This document shows, in pieces, positions 18,802-29,049 of a stretch of 64,000 bases of DNA (positions are counted from its first letter, which is position 1; each line of letters starts with the position of its first letter). A program made the position numbers and the translations under genes. This stretch comes from Streptomyces rubrogriseus (GTDB lineage: Bacteria; Actinomycetota; Actinomycetes; Streptomycetales; Streptomycetaceae). The notes under the pieces are model-generated. The model searched no databases. It was not told the DNA's origin and saw only the letters and a program-made list of their open reading frames with translations. The stretch covers positions 7,254,001 through 7,318,000 of the forward strand of contig NZ_CP116256.1 in NCBI RefSeq assembly GCF_027947575.1, read 5' to 3'.

Positions 18802-18921
18802 CTTTCGTCATATAGGCGCACCGCGCAGAGGCCGGTTCCCCCGACACACGCGCCGCCGTACACGCCAGGGCCCCTTCACTCGGGCGGGCGTGTGAAGCGG
18901 ATCACCGCAATCCCCTTTTGG

Positions 18922-18950
18922 TTGAAGCTTGAACTTCTTTGGCGTAGTGT
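18922..18950 (+). promoter_or_regulatory. Promoter of the nitroreductase gene
   Basis: TTGAAG (18922-18927) and TAGTGT (18945-18950) are separated by 17 bases. The spacer carries GAAG-CTTGAA-CTTC, a small inverted repeat that could be a regulator site. Confidence 0.6.
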
Positions 18951-19018
18951 CGTCGGCGTCAACGGCCCCCGGTCCCCACACCGCGCGGAGCCGACGCATC
19001 CCCGGAGAAAGATCACGC

Positions 19019-19609
19019 ATGTCTCTCGTTCTTGACCCCGCCGCCCAGGACCTGCTGTTCCGCGAGGCCCGCACGGCGAACACCTTCACCGACGAGCCGG
19101 TGACCGACGAGCAGGTGCAGGCGATCTACGACCTGGTCAAGTACGGCCCGACCGCCTTCAACCAGTCGCCGCTGCGCATCACGCTGGTCCGCTCCCCCGA
19201 GGCCCGCGAGCGCCTGGTCGCCCACATGGCCGAGGGCAACCGGCCGAAGACCGCCGCCGCCCCGCTGGTCGCGATCCTGTCCGCGGACAACGAGTTCCAC
19301 GAGGAGCTGCCGGAGCTCTTCCCGCACTTCCCCGCCGCGAAGGACGCCTTCTTCAGCGAGCGTCCGGTCCGCGAGGGCGCGGCCACCCTGAACGCCGCCC
19401 TCCAGGCCGCGTACTTCATCGTCGGCGTCCGCGCCGCGGGCCTGGCCGCCGGGCCGATGACCGGCCTCGACTTCGAGGGCGTGCGCAAGGAGTTCCTGGA
19501 CGACGACCACACCCCGCTGATGGTCGTGAGCATCGGCCGTCCGGGCCCGGACGCCTGGTTCCCGCGCTCCCCGCGGCTGGCCTACGACCAGGTCGTCACC
19601 ACGGTCTGA
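19019..19609 (+). CDS. Nitroreductase family protein, RutE-like
   Basis: This 196-residue flavoprotein of the nitroreductase fold contains ARTANTFTDEPVTDEQ, KYGPTAFNQSPLR (FMN contact), a central helical region and GPMTGLDFEGVRKEF. The pattern fits RutE/malonic semialdehyde reductase-like proteins, which reduce aldehydes or nitro compounds with NAD(P)H. The ATG at 19019 has GGAG ten bases ahead. It is monocistronic, with a good promoter and terminator. Confidence 0.85.
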   Translation: MSLVLDPAAQDLLFREARTANTFTDEPVTDEQVQAIYDLVKYGPTAFNQSPLRITLVRSPEARERLVAHMAEGNRPKTAAAPLVAILSADNEFHEELPELFPHFPAAKDAFFSERPVREGAATLNAALQAAYFIVGVRAAGLAAGPMTGLDFEGVRKEFLDDDHTPLMVVSIGRPGPDAWFPRSPRLAYDQVVTTV

Positions 19610-19619
19610 GTCACGCGGC

Positions 19620-19678
19620 ACCGCACACCACGACGAAGCCCCCGGCGAGCTGCCGGGGGCTTCGTCGTGCTGTGCGGT
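19620..19678. terminator. Long hairpin terminator
   Basis: CGACGAAGCCCCCGGC and GCCGGGGGCTTCGTCG pair around a GAGCT loop, with outer pairing ACCGCACA/TGTGCGGT. The structure can work in both directions. Confidence 0.8.
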
Positions 19679-19730
19679 GTGCGATCCGGGCCGTGCACCC
19701 GGGGGCCGGGGGCTGGTAGCCGGGGGCCGG

Positions 19731-19942
19731 TAGAGGGTGGCCGGTGGCCGGTCAGGCCAGCTTCAGGGCCGCCGCCATCTTGCCGAGCTGCTCGAACGAC
19801 CCGGTGCCGGCCACGACCGTCGTCGCGCCCTTCATGTAGAGGGTGGCCGGTGGCCGGTCAGGCCAGCTTCAGGGCCGCCGCCATCTTGCCGAGCTGCTCG
19901 AACGACCCGGTGCCGGCCACGACCGTCGTCGCGCCCTTCATG
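19731..19942 (-). repeat. Perfect 106-bp tandem duplication
   Basis: Bases 19731-19836 and 19837-19942 are identical. The copy at 19837 contains the stop codon and last 27 or so codons of the DUF4245 gene; the copy at 19731 is an extra, untranslated duplicate directly downstream of it. The identity implies a recent event or an assembly artefact. Confidence 0.9.
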
Positions 19943-20391
19943 TCGCCGGTGCCGTCCAGCACCAGCGCGTCGTACCGGCCGCCCGTGTACCGCGTCCAGG
20001 TCCGGCCGCCGATCTCCTCGGTCCGCTCGGTCGCCTCCCCGCCCTGGCTGGCGTCGCGGATGAACGTGGACGGCTTCTTCGTGGACTGCTCGACCGCCAC
20101 GTACTCGCCGTCCGGGGCCCGGAACCCCAGGTGCCAGGCGTCGGAGTCGTCACCGCGGAAGCGGACGGAGGTCGGCTTCCAGTCCTCGGACAGCCCTTCG
20201 GGCGCCGCCACCGGATACGACGCGGCGCGCTGCGCGGTCAGCAGTTCGACCCGGTAGTCGACCCGCTTGACGTCCGGTTCGCCGTCGTCGTGCGGGATGA
20301 AGATCCAGATCACGCCCGCCGCGAGGACGATGACCCCGAGGGACAGAATCATGTCCCGGGCCGACTTCTGCTTGCCTTTCATACCTGCCAC
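19858..20391 (-). CDS. DUF4245 membrane-anchored protein
   Basis: This protein of about 177 residues has one N-terminal transmembrane helix ([19 protein letters not shown]) after a basic start, then an extracytoplasmic region with [28 protein letters not shown] and a final [16 protein letters not shown]. This is the DUF4245 family of unknown function. GTG 20391 and ATG 20382 are both possible; AGGGGG sits ten bases ahead of the ATG, which I prefer. The 3' end is part of the 106-bp duplication but the reading frame is intact. It is divergent from glpX. Confidence 0.82.
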   Translation of the reverse strand: MAGMKGKQKSARDMILSLGVIVLAAGVIWIFIPHDDGEPDVKRVDYRVELLTAQRAASYPVAAPEGLSEDWKPTSVRFRGDDSDAWHLGFRAPDGEYVAVEQSTKKPSTFIRDASQGGEATERTEEIGGRTWTRYTGGRYDALVLDGTGDMKGATTVVAGTGSFEQLGKMAAALKLA

Positions 20392-20517
20392 GCCCCCTAT
20401 CGTCGCAGGTGCCCGCTCCGCTCATACGTGGGGTCCCCTGCTCATTTTGTCGGACTGACGATAGAGTCGTGGCCATACCCTCATCCGGCCGTCGTCGTAT
20501 CAGAAAGGTGCGTTCCG

Positions 20518-21549
20518 ATGACCGAGCATCATCTCCCGTCCGAGCTGGACGTCCCCTCGGAGGCCCCCGACCGCAACCTCGCCATGGAGCTAGTGCGGGT
20601 CACCGAGGCCGCGGCGATGGCCGCGGGCCGCTGGGTCGGGCGCGGTGACAAGAACGGCGCCGACGGTGCCGCGGTACGCGCCATGCGGACCCTCGTCCAC
20701 ACCGTCTCGATGAACGGCGTCGTCGTCATCGGCGAGGGCGAGAAGGACGAGGCCCCGATGCTCTTCAACGGAGAGCGGGTCGGCGACGGCACCGGGGCCG
20801 AGGTCGACATCGCCGTCGACCCGATCGACGGCACCACGCTGACCGCCAACGGCATGACCAACGCGATCGCGGTGCTGGCCGCGGCCGAGCGCGGCTCCAT
20901 GTTCGACCCGTCCGCGGTCTTCTACATGGACAAGCTGGTCACGGGCCCCGAGGCCGCCGACTTCGTCGACATCAACGCGCCCGTCGCCGTGAACATCCGC
21001 CGGATCGCCAAGGCCAAGCGGCGCACGCCCGAGGACGTCACCGTCGTCATCCTCGACCGGCCGCGGCACCAGGGCCTCATCAAGGAGGTCCGGGAGACCG
21101 GCGCCCGGATCAAGCTGATCTCCGACGGCGACGTGGCCGGCTCCATCCTGGCCCTGCGCGAGGGCACCGGCATCGACCTGCTGCTCGGCATCGGCGGCAC
21201 GCCGGAGGGCATCATCTCGGCCTGCGCCGTGAAGTGCCTGGGCGGCACCATCCAGGGCAAGCTGTGGCCCAAGGACGACGGGGAGCGGCAGCGCGCGGTC
21301 GACGCCGGGCACGACCTGGACCGGGTGCTGACCACCGACGACCTGGTCTCCGGGGACAACGTCTTCTTCGTCGCGACCGGCATCACCGACGGCGAGCTGC
21401 TGCGCGGGGTGCGGTACCGCTCGGAGACGGCGACGACCGACTCGATCGTGATGCGGTCCAAGTCGGGGACGGTGCGGCGGATCGACTCCGAGCACCGGCT
21501 GAGCAAGCTGCGGGCGTACAGCGCGGTGGATTTCGACCGGGCGAAGTGA
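20518..21549 (+). CDS. glpX: Class II fructose-1,6-bisphosphatase
   Basis: This 343-residue protein of the GlpX family contains [42 protein letters not shown] (metal and phosphate site) and [12 protein letters not shown]. It removes the C1 phosphate of fructose-1,6-bisphosphate in gluconeogenesis. The ATG at 20518 has AGAAAGG upstream. It ends before a strong bidirectional terminator shared with convergent wblI. Confidence 0.95.
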   Translation: MTEHHLPSELDVPSEAPDRNLAMELVRVTEAAAMAAGRWVGRGDKNGADGAAVRAMRTLVHTVSMNGVVVIGEGEKDEAPMLFNGERVGDGTGAEVDIAVDPIDGTTLTANGMTNAIAVLAAAERGSMFDPSAVFYMDKLVTGPEAADFVDINAPVAVNIRRIAKAKRRTPEDVTVVILDRPRHQGLIKEVRETGARIKLISDGDVAGSILALREGTGIDLLLGIGGTPEGIISACAVKCLGGTIQGKLWPKDDGERQRAVDAGHDLDRVLTTDDLVSGDNVFFVATGITDGELLRGVRYRSETATTDSIVMRSKSGTVRRIDSEHRLSKLRAYSAVDFDRAK

Positions 21550-21599
21550 CTCCGTCGGTGTCGCGGGGCGCCTGTTGAGCTGGGGGTGCCTGTCGCGTG

Positions 21600-21674
21600 G
21601 CGGGTGCGGGTGCGTCGTGGCTGGTCGCGCCCACGCGGCGGAGCCGCAGATCGGACACAGCCCCGCGCCCCTTG
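21600..21674. repeat. Streptomyces intergenic repeat
   Basis: The stretch with GCGGGTGCGTCGTGGCTGG and a later CCCCGCGCCCCTT resembles a sequence often seen between Streptomyces genes, as I recall it, here with an insert of about 30 bases in the middle. No function is known to me. Confidence 0.45.
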
Positions 21675-21696
21675 GTTGACTGCGCTCCCCGGCGTC

Positions 21697-21732
21697 GAAA
21701 GGGCACCCTCTGTGCGGAGAGGGTGCCCTTTC
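21697..21732. terminator. Bidirectional terminator between glpX and wblI
   Basis: A 15-bp perfect stem starts GAAAGGGCACCC (21697) and closes at 21732, with a GTGCGG loop. It sits between convergent genes. Confidence 0.85.
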
Positions 21733-21745
21733 GGGTGTCTGGGTT

Positions 21746-22123
21746 CTAGCCGGCCGCCGCTATGCGGCCCGTCGTGCGGGCGGCGTTCTTGAGTTCCACG
21801 TCGCGGCGGCGGCGTCGGGCCAGGACCACGCGGCGTTCGGCGGCGGTGAGGCCGCCCCAGACGCCGTAGGGCTCGGGCTGCAGGAGGGCGTGTTCGCGGC
21901 ACTCGACCATGACCGGACAGCGCGCGCAGACGCGCTTGGCGGCCTCTTCGCGGGAGAGCCGGGCGGCGGTCGGTTCCTTGGAGGGGGCGAAGAACAGTCC
22001 GGCCTCGTCGCGCCGGCACACCGCCTCGGTGTGCCAGGGAGCGTCTTGGTCCCTGTCCCGCACGGGCCCCCGCTGGGCCGGAACGGCAGCTACCTGCAGG
22101 GACGAATGCGGCGGTTGCAGCAC
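21746..22123 (-). CDS. wblI: WhiB-like iron-sulfur regulator
   Basis: This 125-residue protein has the four WhiB cysteines at C36, C66, C69 and C75 (AVCRRDE, CARCPVMVEC), then the GVWGG turn and a basic tail (RRVVLARRRRR) that contacts DNA with a sigma factor. It should carry a 4Fe-4S cluster and act as a transcription factor. The symbol follows the protein sequence and position next to glpX in S. coelicolor as I remember them. Start GTG 22123 has an AGGAG ribosome site nine bases upstream. Confidence 0.85.
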   Translation of the reverse strand: MLQPPHSSLQVAAVPAQRGPVRDRDQDAPWHTEAVCRRDEAGLFFAPSKEPTAARLSREEAAKRVCARCPVMVECREHALLQPEPYGVWGGLTAAERRVVLARRRRRDVELKNAARTTGRIAAAG

Positions 22124-22228
22124 GGGTCTACTCCTGACGACGGCTTCGCTAGCGAGAGACGATGCGTCAAGGCTTACCCGTTGTACGCGCGCCTATGCAC
22201 TGGGTTCCCGACCGCTGCCGGTGCCGTC

Positions 22229-22912
22229 CTACACGTGCTTGCGCAAACCCTTCTCGACGCGTCGGTGCACCCGGTCGAGGATGTCGGCGACGACCTTGCC
22301 GCGCTTGGGGCGGGCCTCCACGCTGCCCAGTACGGCCCAGCCGTCCATGTAGATGACGGGGGCCTCGGCCTCGTCGGAGTCGAGGGTGTGGACCTCGAAG
22401 CTGCCGAGCACGCTGCCGCCGGCACCGCGCACCGACACGTTCTCCGGGACGCGCACCTCGACGCTGCCGAAGACGGAGAACGCCTTGATGACGACCTGCT
22501 GGTACTCGAAGACCGCCTCGCTGAGGTCGATCTCGACGCTGCCGAAGACCGCGTAGGCGTGGATGCGGCGGTTCGCCCGCCAGCGGCCCTTGCGGACGGC
22601 GCTGCTGAAGACCGCCACCACGTTCTCGTCGGGCTCCGCCGGGATGGCGTCGGCGGTGGGGCGGTGGGGAGCCGGGGCGGTGGTCTCCCGGCCGCGGTGG
22701 GCGGCGGGCAGGTCGCGCACGAAGACGTCCAGCTCGCCCACGGTCTTGGCGGCCAGCACGCCCTCGACGCGCTCGGCGTGCTCGTCGGCGGTGAGCCGTC
22801 CCTCGGCGAGGGCCTCGCGCAGCATGTCGGCGACGCGGTCGCGGTCGGCGTCCGAGGCGCGCAGCTCGGAGGTGCGCGGGGCGGCGGCTGGGGCGTGCTT
22901 CTGAAGGTCCAC
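22229..22912 (-). CDS. DUF1707 protein with LiaF-like C-terminal domain
   Basis: This 227-residue protein begins with the DUF1707 motif ELRASDADRDRVADMLREALAEGRLTADEHAERV. The C-terminal half repeats a beta pattern (AVFGSVEIDLSEAV, SVFGSVEVRVPENV, SVLGSFEV, AVLGSVEARP) as in the LiaF/DUF2154 C-terminal domain. No membrane helix is present. Such proteins are linked to cell-envelope stress signalling in some bacteria; here the role is unknown. The ATG at 22912 starts MDLQKHAP. Confidence 0.82.
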   Translation of the reverse strand: MDLQKHAPAAAPRTSELRASDADRDRVADMLREALAEGRLTADEHAERVEGVLAAKTVGELDVFVRDLPAAHRGRETTAPAPHRPTADAIPAEPDENVVAVFSSAVRKGRWRANRRIHAYAVFGSVEIDLSEAVFEYQQVVIKAFSVFGSVEVRVPENVSVRGAGGSVLGSFEVHTLDSDEAEAPVIYMDGWAVLGSVEARPKRGKVVADILDRVHRRVEKGLRKHV

Positions 22913-22971
22913 GGCAGTAGCGTACCGAAACGCGATAGATCGCGACTAGCCCTGTGGACAACCTTGTCGCG

Positions 22972-23040
22972 GACCGGGCCGGACCGGAACCCGGCCGGGC
23001 CGGAACCGGGGCCGGGCCGGGCCGGAACCGGGGCCGGCTC
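22972..23040. repeat. GC-rich short tandem repeats
   Basis: GGCCGGAACCGGG-like units alternate with GGCCGGGCC over about 70 bases between the divergent DUF1707 and fumarase genes. They may reflect slippage. Confidence 0.5.
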
Positions 23041-23167
23041 CACTGAGCCTTACCTCACAAGCTCGGCGTCGTCGGCAGGTTTTACGCTGGTTGACGCTGC
23101 CAATGGAGGCCAGCCGTCGTTGCTGAGGAATCCAGCCGCGCGTGATGTCGAGTGAGGAATGGGCGAG

Positions 23168-24835
<1,668 letters not shown>

Positions 24836-24853
24836 CGCTCACTCCTAGGCAGC

Positions 24854-24883
24854 AGGCCGGTCCGGCTCCGTCCGGACCGGCCT
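24854..24883 (+). terminator. Terminator after class I fumarase
   Basis: A perfect 12-bp stem AGGCCGGTCCGG / CCGGACCGGCCT with a 6-base loop is followed by TTCG. Confidence 0.75.
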
Positions 24884-25004
24884 TTCGCCGCTCCCCGCCG
24901 TCCGGATATCGAACAGACGGTTCTTCTTTCGGACAACCTGCCCTCCCGGGCGTCCGTTCCATTGACTGCCCCGGCTCCCCCTGTGAGTCTTTCGCCGCTC
25001 CGAC

Positions 25005-25025
25005 ATGTACACGCCATGCGTACAT
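25005..25025. promoter_or_regulatory. Inverted repeat upstream of the aminopeptidase
   Basis: ATGTAC (25005-25010) and GTACAT (25020-25025) are separated by 9 bases and overlap further CATGCGT repeats. The site lies 42 bases ahead of the aminopeptidase start. It resembles PadR-type operators in general form; the binding protein is not known. Confidence 0.4.
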
Positions 25026-25066
25026 GCCATGCGTGGCCACCCCTCAGCCACTTCTGGAGGACCAAG

Positions 25067-26473
25067 GTGAAACGAAGATTCGCCGTGGCGAGCCTGTCCC
25101 TCGCCGTCGTGCTCGGCCTCGGCACACTCCCCGCCGTCGCCGCCGGCACCACGCCCGCCGCCCAGTCGCCCGACGTCGACGTGACGAAGGTGACGGCGCA
25201 CCTGACCGAGCTGCACTCCATAGCCGGGCGCAACGGCGGCACCCGCCGCTCGACCGGCCAGGGGTACCGCGACTCCGTCGCCTACGTGAAGGGCAAGCTG
25301 CAGGCGGCCGGTTACACCGTCACCGAGCAGCCGTGCACCTCCGGTTGCAGCAGCGGCGCCGGCCCCAACCTGATCGCCGAGTGGCCGCACGGCGACGCGA
25401 ACGACGTGTACATGTTCGGCGCCCACCTGGACAGCGTCTCGGCGGGCCCCGGCATGAACGACAACGGCTCGGGCTCGGCCGCCCTCCTGGAGAACGCCCT
25501 GACCCTGGCGCGGCAGAACCCGACGATGCAGGGCCGGGTCCGCTTCGCCTGGTGGACCGACGAGGAACAGGGCCTCAACGGCTCCGACTTCTACGTCCGC
25601 TCGCTCTCCTCGGCGCAGCGGTCCGCGATCACGGCGTACTACAACTTCGACATGATCGCCTCCACCAACGGCGGCTACTTCGTCAACCACGTCACCTCGT
25701 CCGCCGCCGCGCCGATGAAGGCGTACTGGGACTCGCTGGGCCTGCAGCCCGAGGAGAACACCGAGGGCGCCGGGCGCAGCGACGACTACTCCTTCGAGCA
25801 GTACGGCATCCCGACCTCGGGCTACGCGATGGGCGCCAGTGCCCGCAAGACCTCCGCGCAGGCCGCCAAGTGGGGCGGTACCGCCGGGTCCTCGTACGAC
25901 CCGTGCTACCACCGGTCGTGCGACAACCTGGACAACATCAACACCACCGGCCTGGACCGCGCGTCGGACGGCATCGCGTACACCATCTGGCAGCGCGCCG
26001 TGGGCACCGGCGACGACGGCGGCGACGGCTGCGACACCACCCCCGTCGTCAACGGCGGCTTCGAGAGCGGCAGCTCGCCGTGGACCGGGGACACCGGCAC
26101 CATCGGCGCCCACTCGGGCCAGTCGGCGCACACCGGGACCCGCTTCGCGTGGCTCGCCGGTTACGGCTCCACGCACACCGAGTCGGTCGGCCAGACGGTG
26201 ACCGTGCCGGCCGGATGCACCCGGCTGACGTACTGGCTGCACATCGACACCGACGAGACGGGCACGACGGCGTACGACACCTTCAAGGTGAAGGCCGACG
26301 GCACCACGCTCGCCACCCTGTCCAACGTGGACGCCCGCGACGGCTACGTGCAGCGCACGGTCGACCTCGGCGCCCACGCCGGCCGGCAGGTGGCCCTGAG
26401 CTTCACCGGCAGCGAGGACGGCAGCCTGCAGACCGGCTTCGTCCTGGACGACGTGAGCCTGCTGGAGGGCTGA
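25067..26473 (+). CDS. Secreted zinc aminopeptidase, M28 family, with C-terminal accessory domain
   Basis: This 468-residue protein has a signal peptide (about residues 1-26, AVA cleavage site). The M28 catalytic domain has zinc ligands H120 (GAHLDSV), D132 (MNDNGSG), E166 or E167 (WTDEEQGL), D195 (NFDMIAS) and H282 (YHRSCDN), as in the S. griseus aminopeptidase. A C-terminal domain of about 130 residues starting VVNGGFESGSSPW looks like a carbohydrate-binding/jelly-roll module. It should act outside the cell on N-terminal residues. GTG 25067 has GGAGG six bases ahead. Confidence 0.9.
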   Translation: MKRRFAVASLSLAVVLGLGTLPAVAAGTTPAAQSPDVDVTKVTAHLTELHSIAGRNGGTRRSTGQGYRDSVAYVKGKLQAAGYTVTEQPCTSGCSSGAGPNLIAEWPHGDANDVYMFGAHLDSVSAGPGMNDNGSGSAALLENALTLARQNPTMQGRVRFAWWTDEEQGLNGSDFYVRSLSSAQRSAITAYYNFDMIASTNGGYFVNHVTSSAAAPMKAYWDSLGLQPEENTEGAGRSDDYSFEQYGIPTSGYAMGASARKTSAQAAKWGGTAGSSYDPCYHRSCDNLDNINTTGLDRASDGIAYTIWQRAVGTGDDGGDGCDTTPVVNGGFESGSSPWTGDTGTIGAHSGQSAHTGTRFAWLAGYGSTHTESVGQTVTVPAGCTRLTYWLHIDTDETGTTAYDTFKVKADGTTLATLSNVDARDGYVQRTVDLGAHAGRQVALSFTGSEDGSLQTGFVLDDVSLLEG

Positions 26474-26563
26474 CCCGCCGGGCGGGTGCCGACCACGGCG
26501 TGACCCGGCACCCGTTCGGCCCGGCCCCGGAACATCCGCGTCGCCCCGCACGCTGTACCCGGT

Positions 26564-27949
26564 ATGAGCGAATACCGCATCGAGCACGACTCCATGGGCG
26601 AGGTCCGCGTCCCCGCGGACGCCAAGTGGCGCGCCCAGACGCAGCGCGCCGTCGAGAACTTCCCCGTCTCCGGGCAGCGCATCGAGCGCGCGCACATCGA
26701 GGCGCTCGCGCGGATCAAGGGCGCGGCGGCGAAGGTCAACGCCGAGCTGGGAGTGCTCGACGAGGACCTCGCCGGCGCGATCCAGGAGGCGGCGGGTGAG
26801 GTGGCCGAGGGGAAGTGGGACGAGCACTTCCCCGTCGACGTGTTCCAGACCGGGTCCGGGACCTCGTCCAACATGAACACCAACGAGGTCGTCGCCACCC
26901 TGGCCAGTGAACGGCTCGGCCGCGACGTGCATCCCAACGACCACGTCAACGCCTCCCAGTCGTCCAACGACGTCTTCCCGTCCTCGATCCACATCGCCGC
27001 CACCGCCGCCGTCACCCGCGACCTGGTGCCGGCCCTGGACCATCTCGCCGGCGCTTTGGAGCGCAAGGCCGAGGAGTTCGCCGACGTGGTGAAGTCCGGG
27101 CGTACGCACCTCATGGACGCCACGCCCGTGACCCTGGGCCAGGAGTTCGGCGGCTACGCGGCCCAGGTGCGGTACGGCATCGAGCGGCTCCAGGCGTCGC
27201 TCCCCCGGCTCGCCGAGCTGCCGCTGGGCGGCACCGCGGTCGGCACCGGCATCAACACCCCGCCCGGCTTCTCCGCCGCCGTCATCGAGGAGGTGGCCCG
27301 CGCGACGGGGCTGCCGCTGACCGAGGCGCGCGACCACTTCGAGGCGCAGGGCGCCAGGGACGGCATCGTCGAGACCAGCGGGCAGCTGCGGACCATCGGC
27401 GTCGGACTCACGAAGATCGCCAACGACCTGCGCTGGATGGCGTCCGGGCCGCGCACCGGGCTCGCCGAGATCTCGCTGCCCGACCTCCAGCCCGGGTCGT
27501 CCATCATGCCCGGCAAGGTCAACCCGGTGATCCCCGAGGCGGTCCTCATGGTCGCCGCCCAGGTCACCGGCAACGACGCGACGGTCGCCGCGGCGGGCGC
27601 GGCCGGCAACTTCGAGCTGAACGTGATGCTGCCGGTCATCGCCAAGAACGTGCTGGAGTCGGTGCGGCTGCTCGCCAACGTCTCCCGGCTGCTGGCCGAC
27701 CGGACCGTGGACGGGATCGTCGCGCACCCCGAGCGGGCCCGCGAGTACGCCGAGTCGTCCCCCTCCGTCGTCACGCCGCTCAACAAGTACATCGGGTACG
27801 AGGAGGCCGCCAAGGTCGCCAAGAGGGCGCTGGCCGAGCGGAAGACGATCCGGCAGACCGTGCTGGAGGGCGGATACGTGGAACGCGGCGACCTCACGAA
27901 GGAGCAGCTGGACGAGGCCCTGGACGTGCTGCGGATGACCCGCCCGTGA
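26564..27949 (+). CDS. fumC: Class II fumarate hydratase
   Basis: This 461-residue protein of the fumarase/aspartase superfamily contains [52 protein letters not shown] and the signature [11 protein letters not shown]. It hydrates fumarate to malate without an iron-sulfur cluster. ATG 26564 lies close to a possible promoter (TACCCGGT just upstream), so the message may be leaderless. It sits 1.7 kb from the class I fumarase. Confidence 0.95.
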   Translation: MSEYRIEHDSMGEVRVPADAKWRAQTQRAVENFPVSGQRIERAHIEALARIKGAAAKVNAELGVLDEDLAGAIQEAAGEVAEGKWDEHFPVDVFQTGSGTSSNMNTNEVVATLASERLGRDVHPNDHVNASQSSNDVFPSSIHIAATAAVTRDLVPALDHLAGALERKAEEFADVVKSGRTHLMDATPVTLGQEFGGYAAQVRYGIERLQASLPRLAELPLGGTAVGTGINTPPGFSAAVIEEVARATGLPLTEARDHFEAQGARDGIVETSGQLRTIGVGLTKIANDLRWMASGPRTGLAEISLPDLQPGSSIMPGKVNPVIPEAVLMVAAQVTGNDATVAAAGAAGNFELNVMLPVIAKNVLESVRLLANVSRLLADRTVDGIVAHPERAREYAESSPSVVTPLNKYIGYEEAAKVAKRALAERKTIRQTVLEGGYVERGDLTKEQLDEALDVLRMTRP

Positions 27950-28025
27950 GAGGGGCGGGCGATCACGGGAGCGTACGCCGGCGCACGCTCTCGCGATCTT
28001 CGGCGCGTCGATTGGCCATGGCACC

Positions 28026-28031
28026 TAATAT
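28026..28031 (+). promoter_or_regulatory. -10 element of the FomD-like gene
   Basis: TAATAT ends six bases before ATG 28038. This suggests a leaderless transcript. The -35 is weak. Confidence 0.4.
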
Positions 28032-28037
28032 CTCTCC

Positions 28038-28748
28038 ATGACAGACGGAGAAGCGGTGAGCGCGGCGGCGGGGCCGGGGGCGGCGGGCCCGCCGGGCCCG
28101 GTGGAGCACTGGGCGCCCGGCAGCCACATCCTGTGGCGGTACCGGGAGAACGGCGGCCCGCACATCCACATCGCGCGCCCCGTCACCGTCGTACGGGACG
28201 ACGCCGACCTGCTCGCCGTGTGGCTGGCGCCCGGCACCGAGTGTGTGAAGCCGGTCCTGGCCGACGGCACGCCCGTGCACCTGGAACCGCTGGCCACGCG
28301 CTACACCAAGCCGCGCGCCGTGCAGCGCGACCGGTGGTTCGGCACGGGGGTGCTGAAGCTGGCCCGGCCCGGCGAGGCCTGGTCGGTGTGGCTGTTCTGG
28401 GACCCGGGCTGGCGCTTCAAGAACTGGTACGTGAACCTGGAGCGGCCGCTGACCCGTTGGGAGGGCGGGGTCGACTCCGAGGACCATTTCCTGGACATCT
28501 CCGTCCACCCGGACCGCACCTGGCACTGGCGGGACGAGGACGAGTTCGCGCAGGCCCTGCGGGACGGCCTGATGGACCCCGGGTCGGCCGGGCGGGTGCG
28601 CCGGGCGGGGCGGTCGGCGGTGGCGGAGATCCGTGCCTGGGGGTCACCGTTCGCCGACGGGTGGGAGCACTGGCGGCCCGATCCGGCGTGGCCGGTACCG
28701 TCGCTGCCGGGGGACTGGGATCGCACGCCCGCGCACGTCTCCTCATGA
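28038..28748 (+). CDS. FomD/DUF402 family protein
   Basis: This 236-residue protein has the DUF402 pattern WRYRENGGPHIHIARPVTVVRDD, VWLAPGT, VWLFWDPGWRFKNWYVNLE and the acidic DSEDHFLDISVHPDR motif. In FomD, residues of this region bind metals for hydrolysis of cytidylyl-phosphonate; other members cleave nucleoside diphosphates. The substrate here is unknown, and no phosphonate genes lie nearby. ATG 28038 is supported by the adjacent TAATAT. Confidence 0.85.
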   Translation: MTDGEAVSAAAGPGAAGPPGPVEHWAPGSHILWRYRENGGPHIHIARPVTVVRDDADLLAVWLAPGTECVKPVLADGTPVHLEPLATRYTKPRAVQRDRWFGTGVLKLARPGEAWSVWLFWDPGWRFKNWYVNLERPLTRWEGGVDSEDHFLDISVHPDRTWHWRDEDEFAQALRDGLMDPGSAGRVRRAGRSAVAEIRAWGSPFADGWEHWRPDPAWPVPSLPGDWDRTPAHVSS

Positions 28749-28753
28749 GACCC

Positions 28754-28784
28754 TTGATGTGCCCCCCGGCAAGAAACGTAGGAT
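28754..28784 (+). promoter_or_regulatory. Possible promoter for the SpoIIE-type phosphatase
   Basis: TTGATG (28754-28759) and TAGGAT (28779-28784) lie 19 bases apart and face the phosphatase gene. Confidence 0.35.
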
Positions 28785-28866
28785 CGTCCTCCGCAATGAG
28801 CGCGGCAGCGGCAACCGGCGGAGCGTGCGCTGTGCTTGACCGATCGTCACCGAGGGGCGGCAGGAC

Positions 28867-29049
28867 GTGAGCGAGGGGTACGAGGGCAACACGCAGACGG
28901 GCCGCGGACGGCCCGCCGGTGACACAGGAACAGCCTCTGACCACGCGGGAACCCCGTTCCTTGGGCACGGATTGCGGGTATCGGGATTTCTGCGGGACGA
29001 ACTGCACGCGCCGCGCGCAGTCCCGGACGGATGGATTCGACACGCGTGA
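28867..29049 (+). CDS. Possible small protein ahead of the phosphatase
   Basis: GTG 28867 starts a 60-residue frame overlapping the next gene by 19 bases. AGGA lies just before it, too close for a good ribosome site. The sequence has no membrane segment or known motif. It is listed only because it fills the leader between the likely promoter and the phosphatase start; a noncoding leader is equally plausible. Confidence 0.2.
   Translation: MSEGYEGNTQTGRGRPAGDTGTASDHAGTPFLGHGLRVSGFLRDELHAPRAVPDGWIRHA

Noticed and set aside
23045..23065. DmdR/Fur-like box before the iron-sulfur fumarase
   Set aside because: Only one half resembles the iron box; the other arm is missing.
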